64,000 nucleotides of DNA from Cliona cf. orientalis (taxonomy: Eukaryota > Porifera > Demospongiae > Clionaida > Clionaidae): contig OZ005689.1 in the NCBI GenBank assembly GCA_963930775.1, positions 19,367,775-19,431,774 of the forward strand. Reading direction: 5' to 3'. The notes under the pieces were generated by a model. The model was not told the origin of the DNA, did not search any database, and worked only from the letters and a program-made list of their open reading frames with translations. The position numbers were made by a program, and so were the translations under genes. Numbering within the stretch: the stretch's first letter is position 1; every line of letters starts with the position of its first letter. Shown here piece after piece: positions 23,213 to 34,360 of the stretch.

Positions 23213-25180
23213 ATGGAGCTCGAGGACACTCTAGTGCGCCCTAATGAGGAGGGCAAGATTTTCATCCCAATGAGGAACGCTACAGTTGACACTCTCCAAG
23301 TGCTCCCCAGTGAGCTTATTGGCTCAGTCGACCTCATTGAAGTGGAAGAGGATCCTGGGATTGGGGACACCCCCACTAGCGTTGGTGAGGACGAAGTGTA
23401 TGTTGCTACTCAGTTTGTTGTTTCCCAGGGTGTGGAGGGAAGGCGGGAGAAACTTCCCAACCTTCTGACGAAAGGCAAAGACCCTGACAGCGAGATAGGG
23501 CAGCAGATTCTGGAGTGTGCCCTGGACTTCCAGGATGTTTTCGCACTCGACGATACGGAGTTAGGTGAAGCCAAGGGTGTTGAGCATGTGATTGATATGG
23601 GGGATAGCCAGCCGATGCGTCAGCTACCACGGCGTGTTCCGTTTGCACTGCGAAAGGAAATATCGCGCATGGTGCAGGAATCGGCTAGCCCCTGGGCAAG
23701 TCCAGTGGTTCTGGTCAAAAAGAAAGACGGAACGCTGCGCTTCTGCATTGATTACCGAAGACTCAACGCTGTGACACGAAAGGACACGTTTCCGCTATCC
23801 CGCATAGATGATCTTTGGATCAGCTTAATGGCAAGACTGTCTTTAGTACACTCGATGCAAAGAGGGGGTACTGGCAGATCCGAGTCCAAGCAGAATCCCA
23901 GGCTAAAACGGCATTCACAACCTTTGATGGTCTCTATGAGTTTTAAGGTCATGCCATTCGGCCTGTGCAATGCGCCGTCAACCTTCCAGCGGTTGATGCA
24001 GCGGACGTTGAGGGGGATGAGTCATTTTTGCAATGCATACATTGATGACACATTTGTATTCTCTGATACTGTAGAGGAACACATCGAACATCTGAGGTCA
24101 GTGTTCCAACGTCTGCGGGAAGTTGGGATAAAGCTACACCCACAAAAATGGTCCCTAGGACGTTCGACGGTTCCTTATCTAGGACATGTTATTTCAGCTC
24201 AAGGTATCTTTCCAGATCAGGCAAAGGTCGCTGCGGTAGAGAAATTCCCCACTCCATCTAATGTCAGATCTGTGAGGGAGTTTGTGGGATTGGCCAGTTA
24301 CTACCGCCGGTTCGTACCCAATTTTGCGAGGGAAGCTGGACCTCTGCACATGCTTACACGGGCAGATGTGCCGTTCGTGTGGACCATAGCCTGCGAGGGA
24401 GTTTTTGTGCACCTGAAGGAGCTGCTTACATCTCATCCAGTACTGGTGTATCCGGATTTTGCCAAACCTTTTGTGTTGCATACTGATGCTAGTGGTAAGG
24501 GCTTGGGTGCAGTGCTGGAGCAGATTCAGGATGATGGTAATCACCACCCAGTCGCATTTACCAGTCGCACACTCTCTAAACATGAAGTTAAGTACGGAAT
24601 CACGGAACTTGAAACCTTGGCAGTGACATGGGCTTTGAGGCATTTCCGTGCATATCTGTATGGGCATAGATGCACAGTATACACCGATCATGCCCCTGTG
24701 AAGTCGCTCTTGAAGGCCAAGCATTCCTCAGGGAAGCTGGCGCGGTGGTGTGAGACAGTAGCCAAGTATGATCTGGAAGTGAAGTACCGGCCTGGGCGGA
24801 AGATCGCAAACGCTGATGCCCTCTCACGTTCGCCCCTGGAAACTCATACTCAGGAAGGAGAAGAGTCGGATTCTCCCACCACACAAGTTGCAGCCGTCTC
24901 ACCTGACCCACTGAACGAAGCGCATCCAGATGTGGGACGATTGCAGGCAGACGACTCCGAATTAGGGCCTGTCTTCGCCTTTGTGGAGCAAGACGTCCTC
25001 CCAGCTGATGAGCAGGCAGCTCGTCGACTTACTCTGGAACGGGACAAGTATGTCCTGGTTGATGGAGTGCTTCATCGAGTTGATGATGGAAGAAAGGGGA
25101 GGTTGCACCTGTGTGTTCCCGTAGAAATGCGGAAGGACCGTTCCACCATGTCGGGGTGGATATTATGGAGTTGCCGTTGA
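23213..25180 (+). pseudogene. gypsy reverse transcriptase and RNase H, frame-damaged
   Basis: Recognisable blocks in order: ASPWASPVVLVKKKDGTLRF, CIDYRRLN, PFGLCNAPSTFQRLM, NAYIDD (catalytic box), YLGHVIS, FVGLASYYRRF, then RNase H from FVLHTDASGKGLGAVL through YTDHAPVKSLL and NADALSR. Between about 23810 and 23945 the frame is shifted and then shifted back. The palm motif A segment, with one of the catalytic aspartates, is therefore read in the wrong frame although no stop arises. The tail runs into nonsense at 25130. The enzyme would be inactive. Confidence 0.85.
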
Positions 25181-25529
25181 CTAGCCATGGCAATAGGTAT
25201 GTTATATCGCTTGTGGACTATCTGACAAAATGGGTCGAGTCATTCCCATCGGATAACCAAACCTCGGAAACGATAGTGCGTTTGTTAGTGGATCACGTTA
25301 TTTACAGGCATGGGGTGCCAGAGATGTTAATTTCGGATCGCGGTGCCAACCTGCTCTCTACTCTAATGAAAGAGGTCTCTGAGGTTATGGGGATGCGAAA
25401 GATTAACACGACTGCTTATCATCCCCAGGCGGATGTGTTAGTCGAGAACTTCAATCGTACTCTACAAGCCATGATCGCTAAGAGTGTGGAGGTCTTCGGG
25501 ACTGATTGGGACGAGTATCTTCCTAAATT

Positions 25530-26211
25530 GTGACCGGATTTGGGAAAACCCTCCATATGGGATTTTTTCAGAAAATTGAGTTTGATGCATGGTTGATAAG
25601 CTCTACCATGGAGCTAACCCGCGTTCAAGTCTTAGGCCGATCGCGCGCTTCGTTGTGGAGATACAGCGCTTTGTTTGCGATCGCGCCACACCCCCAATAA
25701 TCGAGAAATTACGGTCTAAAGGTGTTGCTATGCACGCGTATGGCGTTTCCGCATACTACGCGTCACCCGGAAATCAATTAAATGGACCTGGGCGGAGCCG
25801 TTCGAAATGAACGTAAAGATCGAGCAAGAGTTGAATTTCGTTGTTGACGACAGCCGATTGTTCTTAGATGCCCAAGAAGCTAAAAACGTGAGCGAACGTA
25901 CAGTAGATCGATGAATCTAGCTGTAGCTAGGTAAAGAATTCTAATTAGCACCCATAGCAACTATNNNNNNNNNNNNNNNNNNNNNNNATAAGCAACAGGC
26001 TCCATTTACGGTGGCTGTGCTGACTAGGTGGGTCAAAATGAAGGCTTATTTCACCTTCGTATAGCACGACTAGCCTCCGTAGAAGACGGAAACAGTTAGA
26101 AGAAGGGTTGTTCGACATGTATATGACAAAATCTGGACTTTGACAAATTTCGACCTGAGCTACTAAAAACGCGCATTGCGCGAATCGCGCGCGGATCCCA
26201 AATCCGGTCAC
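25530..26211 (+). mobile_element. MITE family 2, copy c (inside integrase)
   Basis: Flanked by the duplication AATT (25526-25529 and 26212-26215). Removing the MITE and one AATT restores the integrase frame, which proves the ends and the 4-bp duplication. The right terminus has lost the segment between GGATCCC and AAATCCGGTCAC. It contains an assembly gap. Confidence 0.92.
25965..25987. other. Assembly gap (23 N)
   Basis: A run of N inside the MITE. The flanks read CATAGCAACTAT and ATAAGCAACAGG, so a small local misassembly or duplication may be hidden here. Confidence 1.
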
Positions 26212-27044
26212 AATTGTTATTTGCGTATCGATACGTACTAAGCCACATGATTCGACAGGCGAGTCGCCATTTTACCTCTTGTATGGGAGGGATGTCAGAA
26301 TTCCGACTGAATCAGCACTGTATACGAAGCGTACACCTTACCAGGTCGATATAGATGACTTCAGATCGGAATTGGTGCACGGATTGTCAGAGGCTTGGCG
26401 AATTGCACAGGATTCAGTAGCCAAGGCTCAAAAGAGGCAAAAGAGAGCTTACGACAGGCATTCCCGGCCAAAGACTTTTCGAGAGGGAGACCGTGTCATG
26501 CCATTGGAGCGAACTGGTAAAAATCGCAAGCTCTCAAGGCCTTACTTTGGCCCTTATCGGGTTTTAGAGGTGCACCCGAATGGCTTGACAGTGCGGCCCG
26601 TTGATCATCCCAATGAACAGTCAATTCGTGTGAATCATGATCGAGTAACTATTTGTCCAAAAGAATTGCCTGACCAGTCATGGTTGGGGAGGCGATGCTC
26701 TAAGAGGCGAGGTCGCAACAATTGACTCTCATCATGCGTTTGTTCATGGTCATCATGCACGTTGAAAACTTAGGTTTGTATCACCTTTATTATTATTATT
26801 TCTGAAAAAAAAAAGTTGTACTGTTGATTATGATGTTATCTACCGTTATTATTATACCCAGCTTGTTAGTTTGTTGAGTTTTGTATGCGTAAATGTATCT
26901 CAGTGATTTGTGCTTAATGGTCGAGGCTCTAACTACACGCTAGCCCACAGCGGCAGTACACATTGTTGGTCAACTTTTTAACTATTCTATCAACTAATAC
27001 AAATTAACTATAATTTAAGACATTATGGATGCATGCATAACGTA

Positions 27045-27707
27045 CCACTGTCCTTCCTTGCTGTTCCACGCGAGTAGATTCCTTCTTTTTCAAGGTCAGC
27101 AAGTAAACTTATACTTGAAAAAACAAGTTATCAAAAAACACATGATAGTACTTCCCCTTTAGATCGTTCGTCAGATCTTCCACGACTCGTGCTCCCAGAC
27201 CTGTCTCCGCTGTGTCACCCACTTTGTTAGTGTACACCTGAAGTTGCAGAAGTACCCATTGCTGCTGTCCCCTAGTACCCACACTTTCATTCCTCGTTTG
27301 ATGGGCTTCATTGGCATGTACTGTTTGAGGGATGAATGACCGGTGAACTTGATCATCACCTCGTTGATGGCAACATACTTATCAGGTAAGTACACTGACT
27401 TGAATTTCTCAGAGAAATGGTTGATAAGTGGGCGTACTTTCCCCAGCCTATCATACAGCAGCAAACCTCGTGGAAGGGTGTTATTATCCACAAAATGGAA
27501 ATAGCGAGATATCTTCAAAAAATAATTTCTGGTAATCCTGTCAGCAATGGGCGCATAGTGGAAAGCTGGATCACGCTTCCGATAGTCTGATAAAGTGTTG
27601 ATGCCCATAAAACCAAGAAAGCCTTTTAGCTCTTCTCTACTGTCTACTGTGTGTGATCTTGTTCTATAAAAGGTACTTGACATCCCCCATTACTTGCTTG
27701 GCATACC
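27045..27707 (-). pseudogene. piggyBac-type transposase fragment 1
   Basis: The minus strand reads GFLGFMGINTL, HYAPIADRITRNYF, YDRLGKVRPLINHF, YVAINEVMIKFTG, SLKQYMPMKPIKRG and, after a frame change, HVFFDNLFF and GIYSRGTAR. These are the central blocks of the piggyBac DDE domain (cut-and-paste at TTAA). The first catalytic aspartate position reads INEVM instead of the usual DEAM. The N-terminus is cut at the boundary of the TTAA element at 27722, and the C-terminal exon is missing next to the gypsy end. It is a truncated relic. Confidence 0.85.
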
Positions 27708-27971
27708 TAAATTATTGTGTGTTAAACGAGGAGGCAGGTTATAAAAGGGCCCGCCCTGGACGGAAGCAATGTTTATTTACCACATCCGTCACATGAGCCA
27801 ATATGGCTGTATTACAAAAATTTATGAGTTCACTGCCATGGCGCCAGCCATTTTATACATGACAGACACAGTATAGGCAGTACACAGTACAGCGAACCAG
27901 CGTTGGCGCCATAGCGCGAATAATAAAGAAAGCGCGAGACACCTTTTGAAAGCACCTGTAAGGGAAAAAAA

Positions 27972-29390
27972 TGGCTACTTTGAATGAACAGAGAAAGAAG
28001 CGCGCGAGACTCGGATTTCGCTACACAATGGAGCTGAACTTCGCCAGTGAGGATAGCAAGAAGGCGTTCTCAGTTGTCGAGGGTGGAGAGCGCTAAGCCG
28101 AGGCTCGCTCCCAGAGGCTCACCGCCGCTGGACAGTCGCGAGCTACTTAGCTCTCTATTGGATATGGCTGAGCTGAAGTCACTCCTAGATCCTCCGCCTG
28201 CTACCACGTGCACTAGAGATCAGTTTCGAAGCCAGGCAGTCCCTACAGGATCTATGGCAATGCTGGAAAACTCAGGTGTGTATTTAGATACATATAACTA
28301 GCTTAGTCATATTAACTAACTGTTGTGCTTAGGATTCTTTGTACCCGGTGATGAAGGCAATGATGAAGCCCAATCATTGTTTGTTTGTGAGCGCAAGATG
28401 TTTGAGGATCCTTGCGCTGGGCTCACACAACCATGTCAGTGCCAAGGTAGTGCACGGAGGATGATCAAGACTGTTTAGGTGTGCATAGCCCATTCAAGTG
28501 AACTCACCAAGTATTTAGTTGGTGTTTATGCGTGTATCTCAGAGAGGACATGTCCTTCGTGTCGAGTTTCAGTGTCGGCAGTGTAAACAGAAGCAGCGGT
28601 GGGCCAGTTCACGAACACTTGGAGGACTCTATTAAGTTTCCATTACTTTCCCTTCATTATAAGCGGTACTGGAATATGTTTAGAATCGTGCATTCGTTCA
28701 TCCATCAGTTGTTCACTTACCTTCCCTAACGTATTCATTCTGGCTCTACAACCTTCAAGATAAGAATGAATCTTGCTATTATCGACCCTCATCCCACCTC
28801 CACCCCCCACCCCCCACCCCCCCCTCCCCCAACTAGAATGAGAATGTACAAAGAGCCAGCACAAGTGAGCGTTTTGTTCTGGATATGAGGAGACCCGACC
28901 GAAGAACTTCCATGAAGGTGCTAGTCAAGAAGACTTTCAATTTTGTTGGTGACATCTGAAGGACATACATTCGCTGGAAGGTTACCGACCTCAGGTGAGT
29001 GAGGTCTTATGCATCTTGTGTGGTGGAGAATGGTGTGGTACTTCATGTATGCACATATTCACATACATGTACATGTAAATGCATATGCATATTTACATGC
29101 ATGTACACATGTATGCATCTCTTGCTGTTGCTCCCTCCCTCTCCCCCCCCCCCCCCCCCCCCCCCCGGGCCCCCTTCCCCATCTGTAAGTGAATTCTAAC
29201 CTGAAGTGATATTGAGGGTGGAGAGTTGGTAATGAATACCACAGTGTGTTTTATTTTCTGCATAACCTTACAGAGAGATTGATGAGAACGACTACGATGT
29301 GGATGTGGGTGATGAGGATGATTTGTTATATAGCTGATGGGGAAGGTATACCAGATGATGATACTATGGAGGTGCAACCACAAGAGTAAA
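27972..29390 (+). pseudogene. Kolobok-like transposase gene, copy 1 (decayed)
   Basis: ATG at 27972 starts MATLNEQRKKRARLGFRYTM. A frameshift near 28065 moves the reading to the ORF ending at MLENSG, followed by a short intron and GFFVPGDEGNDEAQ with paired cysteines (ERKMFEDPCAG). Later pieces are GHVLRVEFQCRQCKQKQRWA, a block near 28700 with a stop in it (FTYLP then stop), RRTSMKVLVKKTFNFVGD and an acidic end (DENDYDVDVGDEDD). Copy 2 shows the same blocks in better condition. The large central catalytic region is missing. Confidence 0.55.
29143..29175 (+). repeat. Poly-C tract
   Basis: A run of about 25 C. Its exact length is likely unreliable in the assembly. Confidence 0.9.
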
Positions 29391-29469
29391 TGAACTAGCT
29401 ACATGTAAGCATATGAAACTGTTTGCCTAGCAATGTGTGTGTGCATTAATAGTATGATACATCTAACAG

Positions 29470-29930
29470 TTAGAACTCAATAGTGAACCGTGACGATGAC
29501 TTGAAGTTGGTGTAAGGCACCCCAGGTAGATTAGGGAATCTGCGACGCACCTCCTGAAAGGACCATACTCTATATTATTGTAAGCTCCTATGGTTATAAA
29601 AGTAAATAGGCTTACCCTTACTACACAAGCAGGCAGCACATCCCTAGTGTCCATTACATTCGTCTTTGTACGCTTGCGTTGTAGGTATGTAGGATGGTTC
29701 CACACGCCCAGCTGACGTAAAAATGTCCAAAACCTCCCGTATAGTGTGAAACGCTTGGAATTATTCCCAAGACTTGGTGCTGAAGAGCCCCTCACCCAAC
29801 TGGGTGGTCTCTCTATCACACAGGGGGACAGATGGCAATGTGGGCAGACATTCGGACCATCGAGCACAGGCGGATCATATCCACTTGGATCTATATATAA
29901 GTTAGACACTGAAGCCAAGGGATCTACAGG
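29470..29930 (-). pseudogene. Companion gene of the TTAA element, C-terminal part
   Basis: The minus strand reads VCPHCHLSPCVIERPPSWV, RFTLYGRFWTFLRQLGVW and TRDVLPACVV, then after a short intron EVRRRFPNLPGVPYTNF to a TAA at 29470. A CxxC pair and a Pro-x-Cys-Val-Val block near the end look like the small companion proteins seen beside some animal transposases. I cannot name the family. It converges on the transposase gene, and the same segment is at 45130-45320 in copy 2. Confidence 0.45.
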
Positions 29931-30994
29931 ATTTAGAATACTGAAGACACTGATATAAAATCCCGAAGGCGAAGCCTGAGGGTTTTATAAGTGGCTGAAG
30001 TATTCTAAAGACTGTAGATCCCATTGGCTGAAGTGTCTAACTTATTTAGACTCTAGCATGAGGTTGCTAAGTAACATGATGCAAGTTGTTGCCCTAGGTA
30101 TCAAAAACTGGGTTTCTAAGTTATAAGTATTCTAAGTTGTAAGCTTTCTAAGTTGTAGGCTTACTAAGTGACTTAGATACTTGATTCCAACCAATCAAAT
30201 GACAGAATTTGTTACAACTAGAGTCTAAATAAACGTAAGTTACCACTATGCTAATATACAATTGGAAATATTGATGGGGATGACAAACACTACAAAGGTA
30301 TTGGCGGACATAAATTTGGCCATACATGTACAATGTCATAATATTGGCAGTTACATAGATGGACTGCCAAACTGACAAATTTAATCCCCACTGATTTTTC
30401 TGACTATATACAGTATTAAATTTTATGTTTAGTGACTGCAGGATAACCTTTCTTTGCTGGGGGAGCAGTGGCTTGGCCAGTAGCAGAGGAACTGGAGGAA
30501 TTCTCGGTTGGACAGCTGTCACAGATACACTTCGTGGATACTAGCTCTATCCCTGGATGAGAGCCTATCAGTAGCCTGAGTTCCTCCAGAAAGTCACTTG
30601 GAGCCTGTTCCTTATAATGTACCTCAAGCTAATGGATATATAGTTATTATTTATGATGTTTTGTTGATATTCAGCTAGCTCACCTTGAGTTTTGCCTGTG
30701 AAGCCATTATTTACTTTGTTTTTTGTTATGAAACTGTCAGACAGCAGCTGTTCAAATCTCTATTGTTTGGCGCACTTGTATGGTACCGTGCATGCTATGT
30801 AAAGTGCATTGTAAGGGTTTCACAGTGGTAAGAGACTGGCTATACAGCCATGGCAAACTCGCCGAATTTGAATCTTGGCGGTGAGGTCAAAGGTCGTGCC
30901 CTGGGCACGCGCCTTAAATACCCGCAGTCCGCAAACAATCGCGCGTTGGAAACTTTCGCGTATTGCAATATTTAACCCCAACTTCCTCGTTTAA

Positions 30995-31537
30995 AATTAT
31001 TCCTTGGTGTTCTTGTGCATGTACTTTACCTGTTGTATCAAATTGGCAGTAAACAGGAGCTCAAAAACTTCCAGTGGAGCGTCAGGTACAGGGAACAGCT
31101 GACTGGAAGGATGATGGTGACTGGTTGTAGGCTTGTGGTCCACATAGCTGGTAGGGTGCCCAGCGAAGGTGTGGTTGTTTTCCTACTGGAGAGCACCCTG
31201 GTGGAGGTGTTGTTGCTGGAGGTGAGTGTGGTCTACCCATATATTTTACCTTGGTTTCTTCCTGGAAGCCACAAAGGAATAATAGGTTTCTGTAAGGTTT
31301 CTCAGTAGCGTGATTGCTCGACAAAGGATAGCATACGCAGCTGACACAGATTGGCATCTACCACCCTTACGCAACCATGCCAATCACCCATGATGTGTCG
31401 GCTCATTACGCTTTTGCGTAGCACAGATGGTCTTGTATATATACTCGTTTTGGACCACTATCTGCCATTTGTGCCATTTGTGTGTGCATGCACTTTTGTC
31501 TGTATCATAGTGTAATACACAATGCAACATATTAGCA
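30995..31537. other. Intergenic, nothing recognised
   Basis: One 97-codon ORF (31015-31308) has no recognisable motif and a normal chance length. No repeats from the window match here. Confidence 0.45.
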
Positions 31538-31540
31538 TTA

Positions 31541-31758
31541 CTGTATTTCTTCTAAAAATTCAGCATGAAAATATTGCTTTAGCTTCGCCGAATTTTTAGA
31601 GGTTAATATTCAACATTCTGTATGTGCGCGTGCACATTCCCTTGCCGTTTATAGCATATACGCATGACAACCTTTGCCGAAAAATTAGAGACTATATTCA
31701 ATCATTCGGTAAAGGGTGCCGAATAATTAGAAGGGCCAAATTTTTAGAAGAAATACGG
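31541..31758. mobile_element. Small TA-flanked MITE
   Basis: CTGTATTTCTTCTAAAAATT and AATTTTTAGAAGAAATACGG (extending one base in) are inverted ends flanked by TA on each side. It is 218 bp and non-coding. Confidence 0.8.
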
Positions 31759-31773
31759 TAATTTTTATGAATT

Positions 31774-32805
31774 GTGACCGGCTTTGGAAAAACCCTCTGT
31801 AAGGGATTCGTGCGCGATTCAGTCTACACTAAGACCTACCGTTTAATGGCAAAACAGAAATGATGTTTTCCTGCGTATGATTACGCACGCGCGCGTACGT
31901 ATTACGCGGGTACACGCAATAATCTCGTATACGTCCGTATATCTATCCGTGTACCGCGCCCTACCCGGGACAGAATGAATTTTTCTCGTTTTCGAAGGCT
32001 CGTTTCTCGAAGCGCCTCGAGCGGTTCTGTTCCACGCTACTGCTATACACTGCCACTATGGTATAGACATCGAGGATGCCTCGTTTTTCGTTCTGGAATG
32101 AGTGTTACAGATTTGCCCCGAATTCAAAGTTCCATTCAGCCAGAAAAGATCAAGAAATGGACGAGCGAGTTGAAGTGTCACGAAGAAAGTACTCAAGAGG
32201 AAGAGTTGGTAGCTATAACATAGCTAATTTAGTAGCTAAAGTTCAGTATTTTCTTTAGTTGACAGTCTAGCTAGCTACTATCAAGAAAATAGAACAGGCT
32301 AAAGTGATAAATTATTTTAGATTTTCAAAGAGCGCTCGTGGTGGCTGAGTGCCCCTGGAAGACTCGGGATTCAGCGGAGTAACTGCTCTGGTACTTACCT
32401 ACTAGTGGACCAAGTCCCCTAGCGCTGGTGTGAGTGTTACAGATTTGCCCCGAATTCAAAGATGCCATCAGCCATACGCGGCTGAAAACTGGTTCATGTC
32501 TACTTCGGTCATCTCGGCACGCTTAGTCTTGTTCTTGGTATCAATGTGAAGCTCAGCTCTTCTTCTTTACAATGGTACTTTAGATAGAACGATAGCTAAC
32601 TCACACTAGAAGATACAGTTGTACATAGACATGCACTATTTTTGACCCCACGTGTATGGCATGCATATTATCATTAACCCCCATAGGCGCCATGCAAACC
32701 GCGCGTTGACATTAAAATGTATTGTACGTATATGGACTTCCGGTGGTCTTAGTGTAGACTGGATTTGTGTAATGCGCATTTTTGGTAGCTAGTCCAGATT
32801 GTTAT
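31774..32805 (+). mobile_element. MITE family 2, copy f (split, right end lost)
   Basis: 31774-31819 is the family-2 terminus (GTGACCGGCTTTGG), and 32762-32805 continues it (GTAATGCGCATTTTTGGTAG). A 942-bp element is inserted between. The MITE is then cut at a family-1 head at 32806. Confidence 0.75.
31820..32761. mobile_element. TIR element with CAGTCTACACTAAGACC ends
   Basis: CAGTCTACACTAAGACC and GGTCTTAGTGTAGACTG are exact inverted ends, flanked by GATT on both sides (31816-31819 and 32762-32765). It is inserted in a family-2 MITE. The 82-codon Arg-rich frame inside (31975-32223) has no known motif. Superfamily not assigned. Confidence 0.85.
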
Positions 32806-33355
32806 CATAGAGTTGGTAGACTCTATAAGTAGGGATGGCCCGGATATGTCATGTATGTAATACATTACAAATATTTGTTGCCATGGTGAAGTCGTGTCAC
32901 AGCATCCCCTGCCCCTCGAACGCTCGAGCCGAGGCCAAGGCGAGCTAGCTACTCGCTAGCACGTGCAGCAGCGTGCTGGATCGATCATGGATAAGAAGTC
33001 GCAAGGCTCGGGGAGCGGTAAGGTGCTAGGCATAGGCGAGCTACTCGCTAGCGCATGCAGCGCTAATGCTCCGCTGGAACGATCATTGGTATATGATATA
33101 CGAAGGTGCAAAGCTCAAGGAGCGGGGTAACGTGTTGCTAACAATATTTAGAACTTGGTTTTCTCCCTAAACGGAAGTCTCATCACTACTTGGGCCGCCT
33201 AAAACAGCCTTCTTTATCAGCCTGCTTCATCACATAGGCATATGAATGCAAGTTAACGTGAGACGTGGCTACAAAACTTCGGCACCTCCTATCGTCCACT
33301 TAATTACACTGGACAGAAGTTGTAAGCAAGCCATTAAGATGGTACTGATAAAATG
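32806..33355 (+). mobile_element. Repeat family 1, copy 4 (tail missing)
   Basis: The head GAGTTGGTAGACTCTATAAG then TAGGGATGGCCCGGATATG opens the same body (GCCATGGTGAAGTCGTGTCA, GTTAACGTGAGACGTGGCTA). The hairpin tail seen in copies 1-3 is absent. Confidence 0.7.
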
Positions 33356-33380
33356 CACTATGTGCAAATGCAGTTACTAA

Positions 33381-34360
33381 GTTAAGGTACCATTAAATTG
33401 CGCGAGTGTGAGGATTGGCTAATTCAATTAGCGAATCGTGAAGGGGTGTGGCCCATACGAGTGCTTTTGGTCGAAGGTGGGTGTGTCCAGAATCGGCCAG
33501 GGATGATTATGCGCGTGTAATTAGCGACCAGAAGTGGCCCCTGAAGAAAACACCGGTAATTGCCCACATCAAAGCAAGCATTCTTTCATGACTATTAACC
33601 GCAACGACTTAAAAAAAAAAAAAGCCTAAATAAGCATGTGGGCGTGTTCCCGGCACTGTGTGGAGTGTGTGCGTGTGCGTTAATGCAGGTTTCATTGCTT
33701 CCGATTGGGCGTGGCTTCACGGGCCAGTGCTTGGACATCGGCGCCTGGGACTTGGCCGTGGCGATAGGTGGGCGTGTCCTGGAAGCGGTGGTGACCTTTG
33801 AACCCTACGCGGAGGCTTTGGGGGCGTGGCAGGAGGTCAAAGGTGAGGCCATGTCAGTTAATGAGGCACTGTATGCCGGTGCGATCAAGGGGACCGTACG
33901 GCTGGACGGAAGCTGACGATGGTTTGAAGCGGATGTGGTTGCGATGACGTGTTGTTACCCCGCCCACACTGGAAATGAGGTGAGCTCTTGTGTGGGCGGT
34001 GTGGCAGAACGGCCTTGAAGTTTTTATGTGTGTTTTGGCCTTGAGGAAGCTGTGTTTTAATTGGGATTGATTGTGGGCTTCCAGTGGACATCCGGTGGCA
34101 AGTCGGGACTTGATTGAGAATGGTGGTCCTTGAGGCACAGGATGGTGCAGTTTTGGGCGTGGCCTGGCCCCTCCCTTCCGGCTCGGCTTCCGGTCCATTG
34201 AGGATATTAAATGAACACTTCCGGCTCTAGCAGCCACACCCCTGAGACCTGGGCAATTAAAAGGGCGTGGTTACACAGCATGCACCTCACTTATGACTTT
34301 GATGTGGTTTAGGTGTCATATTCCCCACCTCACGCCCATGCAATTTAATGGTACCTTAAC
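33381..34360. mobile_element. 980-bp element with GTTAAGGTACCATTAAATTG ends
   Basis: GTTAAGGTACCATTAAATTG at the left and its exact complement ending at 34360 bound a GC-richer interior rich in GGGCGTGGC/CCACGCCC. I could not see a clear target duplication. The 92-codon frame at 33638-33916 is probably incidental. Confidence 0.75.

Larger units (their letters stand above)
25136..26724 (+). pseudogene. gypsy integrase, split by a MITE
   Basis: The core begins abruptly at GPFHHVGVDIMEL and continues with YLTKWVESFP, LISDRGANLL and TAYHPQAD to 25529. A 682-bp MITE follows, and the frame resumes after 26212, running to the C-terminal GPY/F-type module (YFGPYRVLEVHPNG) and the stop at 26724. The N-terminal HHCC zinc-binding domain, normally between RNase H and this core, is missing with a frame change at about 25130. 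No chromodomain is present. Integrase would insert the DNA copy; this one cannot. Confidence 0.85.
21928..26965 (+). mobile_element. Ty3/gypsy LTR retrotransposon, decayed
   Basis: The order is gag, protease, reverse transcriptase, RNase H, integrase, the Ty3/gypsy (Metaviridae) order. CTCTAACTACACGCTAGCCC occurs at both ends (about 21934 and 26928), consistent with the LTR 3' ends. TGGAGGTCTCGCCGAGAC just after the first copy (about 21974) is a plausible tRNA primer-binding site. There is no env-like ORF. The coding region is broken by frame changes in RT, a deletion at the front of integrase and a MITE insertion, so the copy is dead. Confidence 0.8.
27726..30990 (+). mobile_element. TTAA-flanked two-gene DNA transposon, copy 1 (Kolobok-like)
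   Basis: Both ends show TTAA followed by inverted ACGAGGA (27722-27733 and 30982-30994). Inside are two convergent broken genes: a rightward one starting at 27972 and a leftward one ending at 29470. The same element is present inverted at 44515-47102. TTAA target plus the C-terminal block shared with copy 2 suggests the Kolobok superfamily; this name rests on recollection of the family, not a search. Confidence 0.65.

Noticed and set aside
25589-25810. ORFs inside family-2 MITEs (also at 59037-59228, 18916-19167, 49267-49479)
   Set aside because: They recur because the MITE is repeated, but the frames differ between copies and no motif is conserved.
31015-31308. 97-codon ORF right of the TTAA element
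   Set aside because: No recognisable domain, no homologous segment beside copy 2, and an antisense ORF of the same length.
33638-33916. 92-codon ORF in the GC-rich element
   Set aside because: No motif, no splice context, and an antisense ORF of similar length exists; probably an effect of local GC content.
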